Below are positions 11,549 through 21,762 of a stretch of 64,000 nucleotides of DNA, in pieces. The position numbers and the translations under genes were made by a program. Numbering within the stretch: position 1 is the stretch's first letter; every line of letters starts with the position of its first letter. The notes beneath the pieces were generated by a model, which did not search any database, was not told the DNA's origin, and worked only from the letters and a program-made list of their open reading frames with translations. The DNA comes from Parietaria judaica (lineage: Eukaryota > Streptophyta > Magnoliopsida > Rosales > Urticaceae): positions 24,068,001 to 24,132,000 of the forward strand of contig OX940863.1 of the NCBI GenBank assembly GCA_954871525.1, read 5' to 3'.

Positions 11549-12062
11549 GTCGGATTGACCACCATCGCCGGATTCGGGCGGAGAGCGCGGCGACTTCAGG
11601 CGTGGCTTCGGCGACCGTGGGCGCGGCTGCCGAGGAGGCGACCGTGGCCCCCGTCGCGGTCGCCCTCCATCGCGCCTCCTTCCTCCGTCGCGTCCTCCTC
11701 TGTCGCGCCTCGTTCCTCCGTCGCCCTCCGTCGCGCCTCCTTCCTCAGCCGCTCTCTGTCGCGGTCGCCCTCCGTCGCTCATCTCTCCGTCGCGGCGCGA
11801 TCATCCTCTCCAAACTCTCGATCGTAACTGTAAATTTATTTACAGTTTTTTGTAAATATGTTTACAGTTTTAAGGTAATATATTTGATTTTTGTAAATGA
11901 TTTTACAATATTTTGAAGTGATAATTTCTCTTGAAGGGGCAATATTTTTGTAAATGGATTTACACGCTTTTTGTAAATGTTTTTACACTTTTTTGGAGTT
12001 ATTTTACACGAATTTGCATTTGTGGATATGTATATGAAATTTCAAAATCGTGTCAACAGATT

Positions 12063-12240
12063 TGTAAACAGATTTACATAAAATGAGGCAAAACGAAAAC
12101 CAAGTTTCGTAAATAGATTTACATAAAATGAGGCAAAACGAAAACCTAGTTTCGTAAACAAATTTGCATAAAATGAGGTAAAACGAAAACCAAGTTTCGT
12201 AAACAAGTTTACATAAAATTAAGCAAATGAAAACCTAAAT
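12063..12240. repeat. 45-bp tandem repeat, about 3.7 copies
   Basis: The unit runs gtaaatagatttacataaaa, tgaggcaaaacgaaaaccta, gtttc. Four successive units differ by one to a few bases, and the last one decays. Confidence 0.85.
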
Positions 12241-12632
12241 AAAAATTCGAAATAAATATTGATTAATAGGAAAATAAATTTTAGATTTTAATCGTTAAAA
12301 TAGGGAATATTAAACGTGATTTGTTAGAACTAATCGAAAATAGTACTAATTAATAGGGGAGATTTGTTTTTAATTTATTTAGTTTGCTACATTTAAGGAA
12401 AACTTTTATTTTTTATTTTAATTTAAAAAAAACGAATTAGAATTAAATGTGATTTTAAATTAGAAGGGCAATTTAGTCCATATTTCAATTTATTGGTGGT
12501 TATCATTTCCATAATTAGAAATGGGCATTTTTTTTAAACCTTGAGTCACAAATGGGCATTTGCCTCATTTATCCTTTATTTTATTTGCAGCATAAATATT
12601 CAAGTGAAGAAAACAATATATTATAATTACGG

Positions 12633-12910
12633 ATGAATTGCCAAATCAGACAAAGGCTAAAGAAGGCGAGTGCTAAGTGTAGTGAACAAATCAACAACAG
12701 ATTAGGCAGCGACAAATTCCCCGTTGCAGAATTCACCCCGTCGAAGAACTCAGACTTGTACACTGTGGAGAAAGAGCTCTACCTTGCCTCTCTCTGCGAG
12801 AGCCCCGACTCCGGTGATCCGTGGACCGTGGCAGTACTAAAAAGAACGGCAACTACGACGTGAACACGACACTTTGCCCCATGGCAGTTTTGAAGCTGGT
12901 TTGCCAAATG
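12633..12910 (+). pseudogene. Unidentified coding-like fragment with frameshift
   Basis: A plus frame from 12633 reads into KFPVAEFTPSKNSDLYTVEK and SGDPWTVAVL and stops at 12861. At about 12840 the adjacent frame continues sensibly as KNGNYDVNTTLCPMAVLKLV. The join suggests one lost or gained base in a former exon. Base composition (GC-rich, codon-like) differs from the flanks. I do not recognise the family. Confidence 0.35.
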
Positions 12911-13599
12911 ATAAAAAACATTTAGTTCTTTTTGCTGTTGAAAAGAAATATGTTTATTTCCTCAATTTTCTCTTAAAAATGTTAAGTATTCGGGTGAAAT
13001 TGGAACAAAAAATCATTAAATCTATTCCCTAAAAATAAATCATTAATCTAGTTCATGGGTAAATTTGTCCGGCACTCATGGATTAGCAATGGGCCGAGGA
13101 AAACAGGCCCAACTTCACACTATAGGGATCCGAAATTTAACATTTCTAGAACACACAATACAAGCAATGAGTTACTTAGGTTGTGTTTGTTTTTTTTAAG
13201 ATTAAGACGTTTGAATCTTAATGCAGATCTGAATATTAAGATGTTGTCTCTTAATCTGAATGACTAAAAATTAAGTCTGTTTGTTTTTTTTAACATCTTA
13301 ATACAACTTTTACTTAAAATAATTTTTTAAGTACATATTTACTATAAAATTGTATGTATTATAATCATAAAAGCTTATTAATTCAAACATAAAATATTTA
13401 AATTAAGAGAATCTAACTATTCAAACATAAAATGCATAAAAATCTTCACAAGCCAAAGTACATGTTTATAACAAAAATTATAGCCAAAACGTACATGTTC
13501 ATAACAAAAAAAAAAATTCAAATTAGAAATTTCTAAATTTTTTTCCCAAATTCACACGTGTATTCATTGTCATCCATGCTTTTATAACTCCTTCCAAAG

Positions 13600-14105
13600 T
13601 ACATGCTTTCATTTGGTGGCGAGAAGCCGACCAAATGGACCGGGGCAAGGGACGGTGGCTTTACACTCAACGTCAACGCCACTTGGGAGGAGGATTTCGG
13701 CCGAGTAGCAGTGGCCGCTGTCGTGAGAGATCACCGAGGATCGGTACTGGGTGTTGCGGCCTTCTTAGTGGAGCACGTGTAATCGGCTCTCTCCGGGGAA
13801 TGCCTTGCGATTAAACTAGGCCTGCGATTTGCGTTGGACAGTGGCGGGAAGATTTCATCCTTGCAATCGGACTGCCTAAGTGCAGTGCAACTCACGAAGA
13901 ATGTAGATCTACAAGGCCTCCAAGGGCCGATATTGGCGGACATCCTATCGCTAGCGCAAACCATGAGAATGGACAATGAGTTGCATTGGATACCGAGGGA
14001 ATGTAACGAGGTGGCACATGTTGTTGAAAAACAACGCCTCTCATTTTTAACGAACGACTTTTCGAGTCTTGAGTGCCCGGAGTGGCTTATAAACACCGCA
14101 TCAAA
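13600..14105 (+). pseudogene. Plant RNase H-like (RVT_3) domain pseudogene
   Basis: One plus frame shows the ordered blocks of the RNase H-like domain found at the end of plant LINEs and in stand-alone plant genes: GGFTLNVNATW, AAVVRDHRGSVLG, SGECLAIKLGL, LQSDCLSAVQL, GPILADIL and WIPRECNEVAH. The first catalytic Asp is Asn (NVNAT instead of the usual NVDA), while the Glu (GECLA) and second Asp (QSDC) remain. An in-frame TAA at 13780-13782 breaks it. It sits inside the TIR-bounded element, whose left end is 420 bp upstream. The original gene could have been a LINE or a host RNase H-domain gene. Confidence 0.8.
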
Positions 14106-14584
14106 GGACTTTTGTCCTGAATTTACTTTTCTATCTCTTACATTTGCAGCTAAACTGAATCGGAGTTGGGTCCCTTTAACTTTTTCACTCTTCAAAACTT
14201 TATGTAGCTTCTCTAATCAACACAAGAGCTTGGAGTAATCAACAATGGAAGCACATTTCAATCAATTTCAGTCCCTAATATCCAAATAATAAGATATCAA
14301 ACAGGTGTTCGTTAATTTCATTCTTCACTTTCCAAAACTTGCTGTAATCAACTCGAGCAATAAAAATTGAAAGTCTAATCCAAAATTAGCTTGGTCACAA
14401 ATATAAGAATGGTAAGAAATCAAACGAAATACTAAAAAAAATCACAAATCGAACTGCAAACAAAGAGACATTGAGCACCTGACGAAGGAGAATGAGTGTG
14501 TCGAACATGAAAAACCAAAAATCGTACATGCAAAAATTCAGATAGAGAGAGAGAGAGTGAGATCACGCCTGAGAGTGTGCGATG

Positions 14585-14746
14585 GTCGGAGGAGCGCCAC
14601 TATTCGGAGGATCGTCGTTGGTCGGAGGATCGTCGCTGGTCGGAGGAGCGCCACTGTTCGGAGAATCGTCGCTGATCGGAGGATCGCCGGTTGTCGGAGG
14701 AGCGCCACTGTTCGGAGAATCACCGCTGGTCGGAGGAGCGCTATTG
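14585..14746. repeat. 18-bp minisatellite, 9 units
   Basis: Nine consecutive 18-mers of the type gtcggaggagcgccactg, ttcggagaatcgtcgctg and atcggaggatcgccggtt fill 162 bp with no spacer. A higher-order order of unit types is visible. On the minus strand they translate to a Pro/Ser/Asp-rich six-residue repeat inside an otherwise unconvincing frame. Confidence 0.9.
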
Positions 14747-14966
14747 GTTGCAGATTTGATCTTGATGAGAACGACAGATAGAGAAAGGGGAAGAAAAAGT
14801 AAATAGAAAGAGGTCTTAATGAAAAAGTGATAGATATAAGTCTGACCGAATAAGTTGTAATTAAGAGGTATTAAGTGGTTTTTTAAAAAATGAAACAAAC
14901 GCACTTAATATGCTTAGATCTGGCCCAATCAGATTAAGATGCTCATTAAAAGCAAACAAATGGAAC

Positions 14967-16329
14967 TAGTAACTATTTCCTGTACTGCACTAACTTTAAA
15001 GATAAAACTTGGCCTACTGTATATACTATATAGTATTTAATGCGACCGACCTAACACTCTTTTAATATATAAATTAGTGGACGGCACCGCCACGCCGTGG
15101 CGATAAAATATATTAGTGAAGTTGGATGAAAAACTTATCAATCTTTTAGATTGTATTTTAATCGACAGATCAACAATCTCATCGAGTAAAAAAAAAAAAC
15201 TTGATTTTTTTATGTTAATGTTATTATCGATTTTGTTATTCACATTTCAGCACAAAAATCCACCCAAAATTAAATTCACCTATTTCATTCCACATTCACA
15301 GAGCAATTCAAAATCTAGAAATAGGAAGGAGAGGAGCGTACTTCACTGGCAATCACGACGCCGGTGACGATGGGAATGAGTACTGCGAAAGCCGCGGGAG
15401 CCTTGCGTTATTGAAGGTCCCAAGAGCTCAAAAACGACTATCTTCCACGCGGCTTTGTCGTGTCGTCCCACCCGAAAACTGATCTAGCAGTGAAGAGATG
15501 AGATCCATGACCCGCCATTGAAGCTCTCTTCGAGCTCGAGGACGGGGCTGGATCTTGTTGCAATTGTGAGCGAGGAGTCACGGCCGAAGACGAAGGGCAT
15601 GCTGGTGGAGATCGAAGGCCCCGATTTTTCAATCCAACCAATCGAGATGTCACTGCTCTGGTGTTTCTCAACAATGCCATGCCTTCCCTCTTCTTCAAAC
15701 AGAGAGTTCGAGTGTTCCGCCATTGTTGAACACTCTGTTGCTTCACGGTGACCTACATCTTCGTCCTTGAAGCCGCGATTTGGGCTTCTTTCGTGGACAT
15801 GTGAGATAGAGAATGATAATGTCTTTTTTTTTTCTCGTGTCGGAGAGGGGAGAGAGTGAGAAAATGAAAAAAAAAAAAACAATGAGGTGGCGTGCCACGT
15901 GGCATTTTATTGACTACCACGTGACAGTTGACTGACGGTGTTAGAGAAAGTTTGACAGAATTGGCATTGAACACACAATTGGTGCGTTTGGCTACTTTAG
16001 CTGCTATTTATTCAGTTTGGACCTTTATTGGCACAACTCCTTAAAGAATGGATACTTTTCCCGCTATTATCCCCTTATTTTTATAACGAGGGCACAATTG
16101 ATCACAAGCATGAGTAATTATTGTGCATGACCCTTAAGAAAAGGGTAAATAGTTAAAAAGCAGAATATATGTGTTTTGATTTTAGGTTGTTGTTTTAATT
16201 CTTTCTAATATGCGGATATCTTTCAATTTCAATACACAATTCATTCAATATTTTATCTAGTAGCGATATTTTGATCGCAACTTCGCGAAGCACGGTTTAA
16301 TCGACTAGCGAATTAATACACCTCCATAA
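14967..16329. other. Intergenic; possible repeat, no clear gene
   Basis: From about 15320 to 15770 the sequence is GC-richer and has overlapping open frames on both strands (up to 132 codons on minus at 15484-15882), but no family is recognised and no frame is clearly better. Around 15890-16000 it has a gccacgtggca / taccacgtgaca palindrome and MITE-like phrases. The rest is AT-rich. Confidence 0.35.
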
Positions 16330-16496
16330 ATTTGTGTCATGCGATGAAGTTAAGAAACAGACCGATTGTGTAGAATATTGATTTTCGTAAATTTTTCTTA
16401 TAACAAATTCAGAGTATATAGAAGATTGATTTTTATTTATTTTTAATCTCTTCAACAACTTTCAAAACGATTGATTTTGTGAATTAAAACGATAGC

Positions 16497-16690
16497 TGAT
16501 CTATTCAAGACAAACATGTGTTTGTGTTTGTCTGACTTGTCTGATTTATAAATTATATTAAAATAATTTTTCAAATGCGATCTACGATCTAATAGTTGAT
16601 CTATTCAAGACAAACATGTGTTTGTGTCTGTCTGACTTGTCTGATTTATAAATTATATTAAAATAATTTTTCAAATGCGATCTACGATTG
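16497..16690 (+). repeat. About 105-bp tandem duplication
   Basis: The segment gatctattcaagacaaaca through aaatgcgatctacgat is present twice in tandem (starts near 16498 and 16602) with only a few differences. Confidence 0.8.
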
Positions 16691-17759
16691 TTATGAATTA
16701 AGTTGTTTAAAATCCATCATACATGTATTTAATCAAATCAGTGTAAACAATTTTAAATTTATTTTTACTGATTTTTGCACATGGCATAATTCTCAGTGCT
16801 TACATAAAGTGACAATTCTATTTGTTTCTAGTATAAATATGGTTATAGCTTAGCACAAGGTTCGATTTCTCGACGATAATCGACGATTTTCGGTCTTACC
16901 GATGCTTACCGGTAAATATTCAGTACTGTAGTTCTCGTTTTAAGAGGTTTTCAACGATTATCTCGAAAATCGAGAAGAATTTTACCAGTCGGTTATCGTT
17001 TCTGTAGTGTAAAAAAGAGGTACTTTTCGGTGAAATAAAAATAATAATTTATGAGGTATAAATATACTTTTTTCGGCGAGAATCGATGAAATAAAATCGA
17101 AGTGGTAAGTGAAGCTTTTTTCGATTCTTTCCCTGGTTTTCACTTATTATTCGATTTAAGGCATAAGTTTGTAAAGTTTTGATTTATGCATTTTTCACCG
17201 AATTTGGTCGAATTTTTTTTGAACTTTTTGGTAGATTTATGACTTATAATGATAGATTTATATGAATCGTGCATTTTTTTTCTTTGATATTTACTCATTT
17301 TCACGATTTTGAGAAGATTTGGATGAGTTCAAAACTTAAGAGTTAGTTTCTCATATGATTTATGTTTGAAAATGGATAAAGATTGGTACTTTTGTGATTT
17401 TGAGTTGTTTTTTTTTTTTTTGCATTTTTATGAATATATATTGATGAAAACTTGTTTTGATTACATAGTTTGTAATTATTTTGTTAGATTTAGAGGAAAT
17501 TCGGATTTTTATGCTTGTTAGGAAAAAGTATACAATGTTTTGAATTTAGAAATTTGCTAAAAAAATATAGATATTTTTTTATGATTTATTAATGTATAGG
17601 CTTTAGAAGGTTGTAGTTAGTAAGAAATATGAGTTTGTAGGGCTTTGAGGTCTTGAATTTCAAGATTACAATATTTTTTTTGGGTTTTCTATGTAAAAGT
17701 ATAGAAATTCACATTTTTTAATTTTTAAAGTAATTTAATCAATTTTTTTATGTTTCTCT

Positions 17760-18290
17760 TTCCTTAATAAGTTATTGGAATATTAATCTCTGATTTTGGT
17801 GAATTTTTTTACACATTTGAACTTAAATCCGATTTTCTCATAATTGCGGCAAAAGTATTCTAAGTTGATCTTTTTTTATTTGTGAGGTGATCTACTCATT
17901 TTTTTAGTGTTTTCATTGATTAATTATTTTTTGAAATAGTAATCTTATATTTTCTCATAATTTTGGCAAAAGTCTTTAAGTTTATCTTTTTTTTTTATTT
18001 CAAAGGTAATCTAGTGACTTTTCATGTTGTTAGCTTTCATTAAATAATTATTCCTATAATAATGTGAGAATTTGGTGCAATTTAATTTCAGGTTTGAGCT
18101 TAATTCGGATAGCTCTTAATTGCGGCAAAAGTCTTCAAAGTTTATATTTTCTGATTTTTGAGGTAATAAACTGACTTTTCTTGCTGTTAGCTTTCATTAA
18201 ATATTTATTCCTATAATAATTTGAGATTTTGATGTAATTTAATTTCAGATTTGAGGTAAAATTATATTTTGCGGCAAAAGTACCTATTTT
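17760..18290 (+). repeat. Three degenerate ~165-bp tandem units
   Basis: Each unit includes gcggcaaaagt(c/a)tt, a T-rich run, then gttagctttcattaaat with attcctataataat and gatgtaatttaatttcag. They lie directly upstream of the hAT transposase fragment and may belong to its promoter side. Confidence 0.55.
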
Positions 18291-18359
18291 TGCCATTTGT
18301 CTTGCTGCTTTTTAACTATTCTCATAATTCTTCTTGTTGTTTAGGACTTTAGGTTGAAG

Positions 18360-19016
18360 ATGAGTAAATACAACGGTGCGAGGGAGCATTGCACTCTCTA
18401 TGGGGATCCGAGCAACAACACGGGTTTCAAGTGCAATTATTGCGGGAATGAGATTAGAGGTGGCGGAATCACCAGAATGAAACAACATTTGGCCGGCACC
18501 GATAAGAACAAAAATGTCGCGCCGTGTACTGAAATCCCTAACGACGTGCGTAACCTCATTAGGGAGACATTGTTGAGTTCCCAGAGGAAGAAACAGAAGA
18601 AGCACGATATAGAGGTTAACATACGGGAGAATATTTTGCATAGCATTGGTGATTCTTCCAATGAAGACGAGACCGTGCATGTGGACGTTGAAAGAGAAGT
18701 GGCACGACTAGCGAAGAGAACCCGTAGGGAGGCAACGGCCTAACAATGGGAAGAGGACCAGACCAGAGGCGGCGAATGTGCTTCCGGTGCCGCCACCGCC
18801 CCTGCGTTGTTCGATAGGCCTTCGAGAAAACAAAAAAGGGTCGATTTGATGTTTTTACCGAAGACTATTTTGAAGGTGGGAAAGTCGATAGCGAAATACT
18901 TAATCCACAAAGGGGTTCCATGGTGCCATGCAGATGATATTCACTTCCACAACATGTTGTTTTGCGTAGTCCAAACAAGTAAATTAATTTACGATTTTAT
19001 TTTTATGTCGGTTTGA
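18360..19016 (+). pseudogene. hAT transposase N-terminal fragment (BED finger)
   Basis: The frame starts at ATG 18360 (MSKYNGARE). It contains a BED-type zinc finger (CNYCGNEIRGGG then TRMKQHLAG, with later Cys) near residues 25-60, followed by an Arg/Lys/Glu-rich linker. An in-frame TAA at 18741-18743 interrupts it; the same frame then continues through FLPKTILKVGKSIAKYLIHK and ends at 19016. The DDE/RNase H-like core and the hATC dimerisation domain are missing. It lies within the insertion that splits the left inverted-repeat arm. Confidence 0.8.
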
Positions 19017-19345
19017 ATTTCTGATTATGTATTAATAATATTGCATTTTCAAATGCGCTCTACGATCTAATATTGTTATGAATTAAGTTGTTTAAAATCC
19101 ATCGTACATGTATTTAATCAAATCAGTGTAAACGATTTTAAATTTATTTTTACTTATTTTTGCTAATGGCATAATTCTCAGTGCTTACATAAAGTGACAA
19201 TTCTATTGTTTCTAGTATAAATATGGTTATAGTTTAGCACGTGATTAAGTACTAAAACATGAATATTATACTTGTGTGAGTTGTATTTGTATATGATCAT
19301 TAGGTCAGTTTTTACTTTGAAACTCACACGAAGATCGAATCTATC

Positions 19346-20215
19346 ATTATATATATATATATAATTTTTTTTTTATATATTGAATGTGAATGTAGCACTC
19401 GGCTTGCCGCTAATGTGGAAGGATGCCGCCGAAAAAGAATGGAAATAACGTGTAATGTGGTTTCGTCTCAAATTTATTAATATCTCTCAATTATGGCTAA
19501 GGAAAACCGTTGTAACAAACCATCAATGTGGTGTACAAGAATTAAAACAAAATATCCCAAAAAAAAATAAATCAAAACTAACCATCACAACGACATCAAA
19601 TTAAATATGCTTAAGATAAGCACACTTATTTTATCCAACCTAACAAACTTTTTAATTAGAAAAAAATGGAAAATCACTAGAGTTGGTAAACAAGTTATCT
19701 CTATTGTAAACACAATGGTAATGCTGTAAATACCTCAAACTTAGACTAAATAAATTAAAAAAAAAAAAAAAAAAACAGACTCGGACTGATCCAGGTCCGG
19801 AAGTTTTCTTTAATTATTATTTAAAAAAAAACTTAGTTTATTCGAAAGAAAGAAAAAAATTCATACCCGGAATGATCCAGGTCCAAAAAAAAAAACCGTA
19901 TCCGGACTAGTCCGGGGTAAAAATATATATATATATCCATCAACGGATATATTTAACCATGGACATTTACAAGCTTAATATAACGAGCTAAAGCATCAAT
20001 AACTTTATTTCTCTCTTTATAAGAATAGAATTTCGTAATCCATATCATCTAATAATTGAATTAGTTGTTCTCAAAAGTTCCAAAGCTACCACATGAATTA
20101 TAACGTTAACAAAATTGCTATTCACCAAAAATAAATCCCCACTATTAATTATAGAATATCTCTAGGGTAATTAAAGATAATTTAGAGTCATACTCGGATT
20201 AAATAACTCGTTCTC
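19346..20215. other. Intergenic upstream of the RING gene
   Basis: AT-rich sequence with poly-A tracts. Three partial copies of the phrase cggac(t)gatccaggtccgg / actagtccggggt occur at 19778-19920. No gene was seen. Confidence 0.4.
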
Positions 20216-20224
20216 TATATAAAT
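20216..20224 (+). promoter_or_regulatory. TATA box of RING gene
   Basis: TATATAAAT lies about 80 bp upstream of the ATG at 20299, followed by a CT-rich leader (aaactctcttctct), a normal plant core promoter layout. Confidence 0.6.
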
Positions 20225-20298
20225 AAATAACCTTTTTCTCAAACTCTCTTCTCTATATCAGATTGATTAATACTCACACTTACTCGATTATTATCTCC

Positions 20299-20628
20299 AT
20301 GAAGATGGAATGGATTCTTCGGCGTGCTCGGTTCGCCGGCAAGTGCATACGCACCTTATTAACAGATAACGGCTATCATCGGTTAGAGCGAAACGTTGCG
20401 ACCGGTGGCGTGCAGCAACGGCCCACCTCGTCGAAGCCTGAGCATTCGTGTAAGTTGGAGTTTTGCGTGATATGCTTTGAGCAACTCTGGAGCGACAGGA
20501 GGGTTGTGAATGTGCTATCGTGTTCGCATGTCTTTCACCGGGAATGCATCGTCGACTGGCTGAAGAACGCGCGCTTTTGTCCCATTTGCCTATGGTACGC
20601 GCGTGCTGGATTTGATTTATTTGTTTAA
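20299..20628 (+). CDS. Small RING-H2 E3 ubiquitin-ligase-like protein
   Basis: Single-exon frame of 109 residues from ATG 20299 (MKMEWILRR) to TAA at 20626. The only recognisable domain is a C-terminal RING-H2 finger at about residues 57-98: CVIC, a 14-residue gap, C-S-H-VFH-REC, 10 residues, CPIC. All eight zinc ligands (C3H2C3) are present, as is the Trp of DWLKN between ligands 6 and 7 that usually contacts E2 enzymes. The basic N-terminus (RRARFAGKCIR) has no clear membrane segment. The protein is short and ends soon after the finger, as in small RHA2-like RING proteins. It lies between the two arms of an inverted duplication, so it could be a mobile or captured copy. E3 activity is inferred from the family. 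Confidence 0.75.
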   Translation: MKMEWILRRARFAGKCIRTLLTDNGYHRLERNVATGGVQQRPTSSKPEHSCKLEFCVICFEQLWSDRRVVNVLSCSHVFHRECIVDWLKNARFCPICLWYARAGFDLFV

Positions 20629-20814
20629 TTTATTTTACGTTGAGGATGCTCAATTTATCTCTTTTTTTTTTATGTATATTTAATTGAGTTTTCGAGTTTG
20701 GAATCTTCGTACGAGTTTCAAAGTAAAATCAATATTTTAAAAGAAAATTAAATAATATATAAATAGAGAGAGTCTTCAAAAATATATATATTGAAAAAAA
20801 AAATATAAAGAAAG

Positions 20815-21470
20815 ATTCGATCTTCGAATGAGTTTCAAATTAAAAACTGGCCTAATCATCAACAACTCACAGAAGTATATTCATGTTTTAGAGCTTAACC
20901 ACGTGCTAAAATATATATTACCATATTTATATTAGAAATAAATAATATTGTCACTTTATGTAAGCACTAAGGATTATGCATGTGCAAAAATCAGTAAAAT
21001 AAATTTAAAATTGTTTACATTGATGATTTTAAACATGGTATTTGAAATTGTCACTTCACTAATACAGGTATAATGAATTTTAAACATGGTATTTTTTTTA
21101 AAAAAAATTATTAGATCACTGACACTAACAAATGTTTGTCTTGAATAGATCACCTATCGTTTAAATTCACAAAATCAATCGTAAAATTGTGAGGAGATTA
21201 AAAAATAAAAAAATCAATCTTATACACGCTCGTAATTTGTTAAAAATTTGCACATAAGTACTTCTAAATCTTACCAACATCATATTCTTAAAATTTAAAA
21301 ATAACGATAAAAATACAATACAGGCAAAGAAAATCCATTCACCATCACTTGCAACACTAGAAAATATTATCTTAGGCCACAAAATTATTGTTAAGAGTCA
21401 TAACCCGACGGTTTTATTGGCTTACCTCGGTCCGTTTCGTAACTTCTTGGCACACATTTATATCTGAGGG
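20815..21470 (-). repeat. Right arm of large inverted duplication
   Basis: Reverse complement of the left arm 16330-16857 plus 19240-19345, with substitutions and small gaps. Homology fades outward beyond about 21480. The two arms enclose the RING gene. Confidence 0.7.
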
Positions 21471-21762
21471 TATATTTCCTCGTTATACAGATATTTTGGA
21501 TTAGAGATTTTTAATAAATTAACCTAGCCGTTATACTTTTCGTGCTCTTTTAACAATATTTTTCGATTCTAAAGAATTATTTGCTTATCATGTAAAAAGA
21601 TTGTGTCTGCGAATCTATTTATTTTCGTCGCATTTTTGCTATTAATTTATAGCAATTATAATTGCTCGAGAATTCAACAATAAACTTGACATTACTTATA
21701 TAATGTATATTTTCTATAATAAAAAAAATACAAAGGCCAGAAATCAACGTGTGAGGCTAAAC

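Larger units (their letters stand above)
11190..12565. mobile_element. Putative TIR element with ATGCCCA termini, 1.4 kb
   Basis: The left end (aaatgcccaaaaacgaccta then aggtttaa and attgcccat) is matched in inverse at the right end (aaatgcccatttgtgactca then aggtttaa and aatgcccat). Inside are a long CT microsatellite, a GC-rich block of cctccgtcgcg repeats (about 11640-11810) and a 45-bp tandem array. The open frames over the CT tract are low-complexity artefacts. Target duplication and superfamily are not resolved. Confidence 0.5.
13180..14966. mobile_element. TIR element carrying an RNase H fragment
   Basis: The left terminus (gttgtgtttgtttttttta then agattaag) is inverted at the right terminus (gttccatttgtttgctttta then atgagcatcttaatc). 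Both ends contain subterminal repeats of the type gatctgaatattaagatg and cttaatctga. A second internal copy of the left motif occurs near 13280. The 1.8-kb interior holds a broken RNase H-like domain and a minisatellite. Gene capture by a non-autonomous element is inferred. The target duplication is ambiguous. Confidence 0.55.
16330..19345 (+). repeat. Left arm of large inverted duplication (interrupted)
   Basis: The stretches 16330-16857 and 19240-19345 match, in inverse and in the same order, 21470 down to about 20815. Shared phrases include gaagttaagaaacagaccga, gatctattcaagacaaaca, gcttacataaagtgacaat and cgaagatcgaatct. The left arm is split at 16857 by about 2.2 kb containing hAT sequence. 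A segment of about 190 bp (16660-16857) is repeated directly at 19050-19240 on the far side of the insertion. Confidence 0.7.

Noticed and set aside
11422..11916. 164-codon frame over the CT microsatellite
   Set aside because: It begins in a (TC)n tract (Leu-Ser repeat) and continues in a GC-rich repeat; a matching frame is open on the other strand.
14563..14904. Pro/Ser/Asp-repeat protein frame on minus
   Set aside because: Caused by the 18-bp minisatellite, whose unit is a multiple of three; no start context or homologue.
15484..15882. 132-codon minus frame as a gene
   Set aside because: Overlapping frames on both strands are similarly open, there is no recognised motif, and it begins in a poly-Phe run from an A tract.
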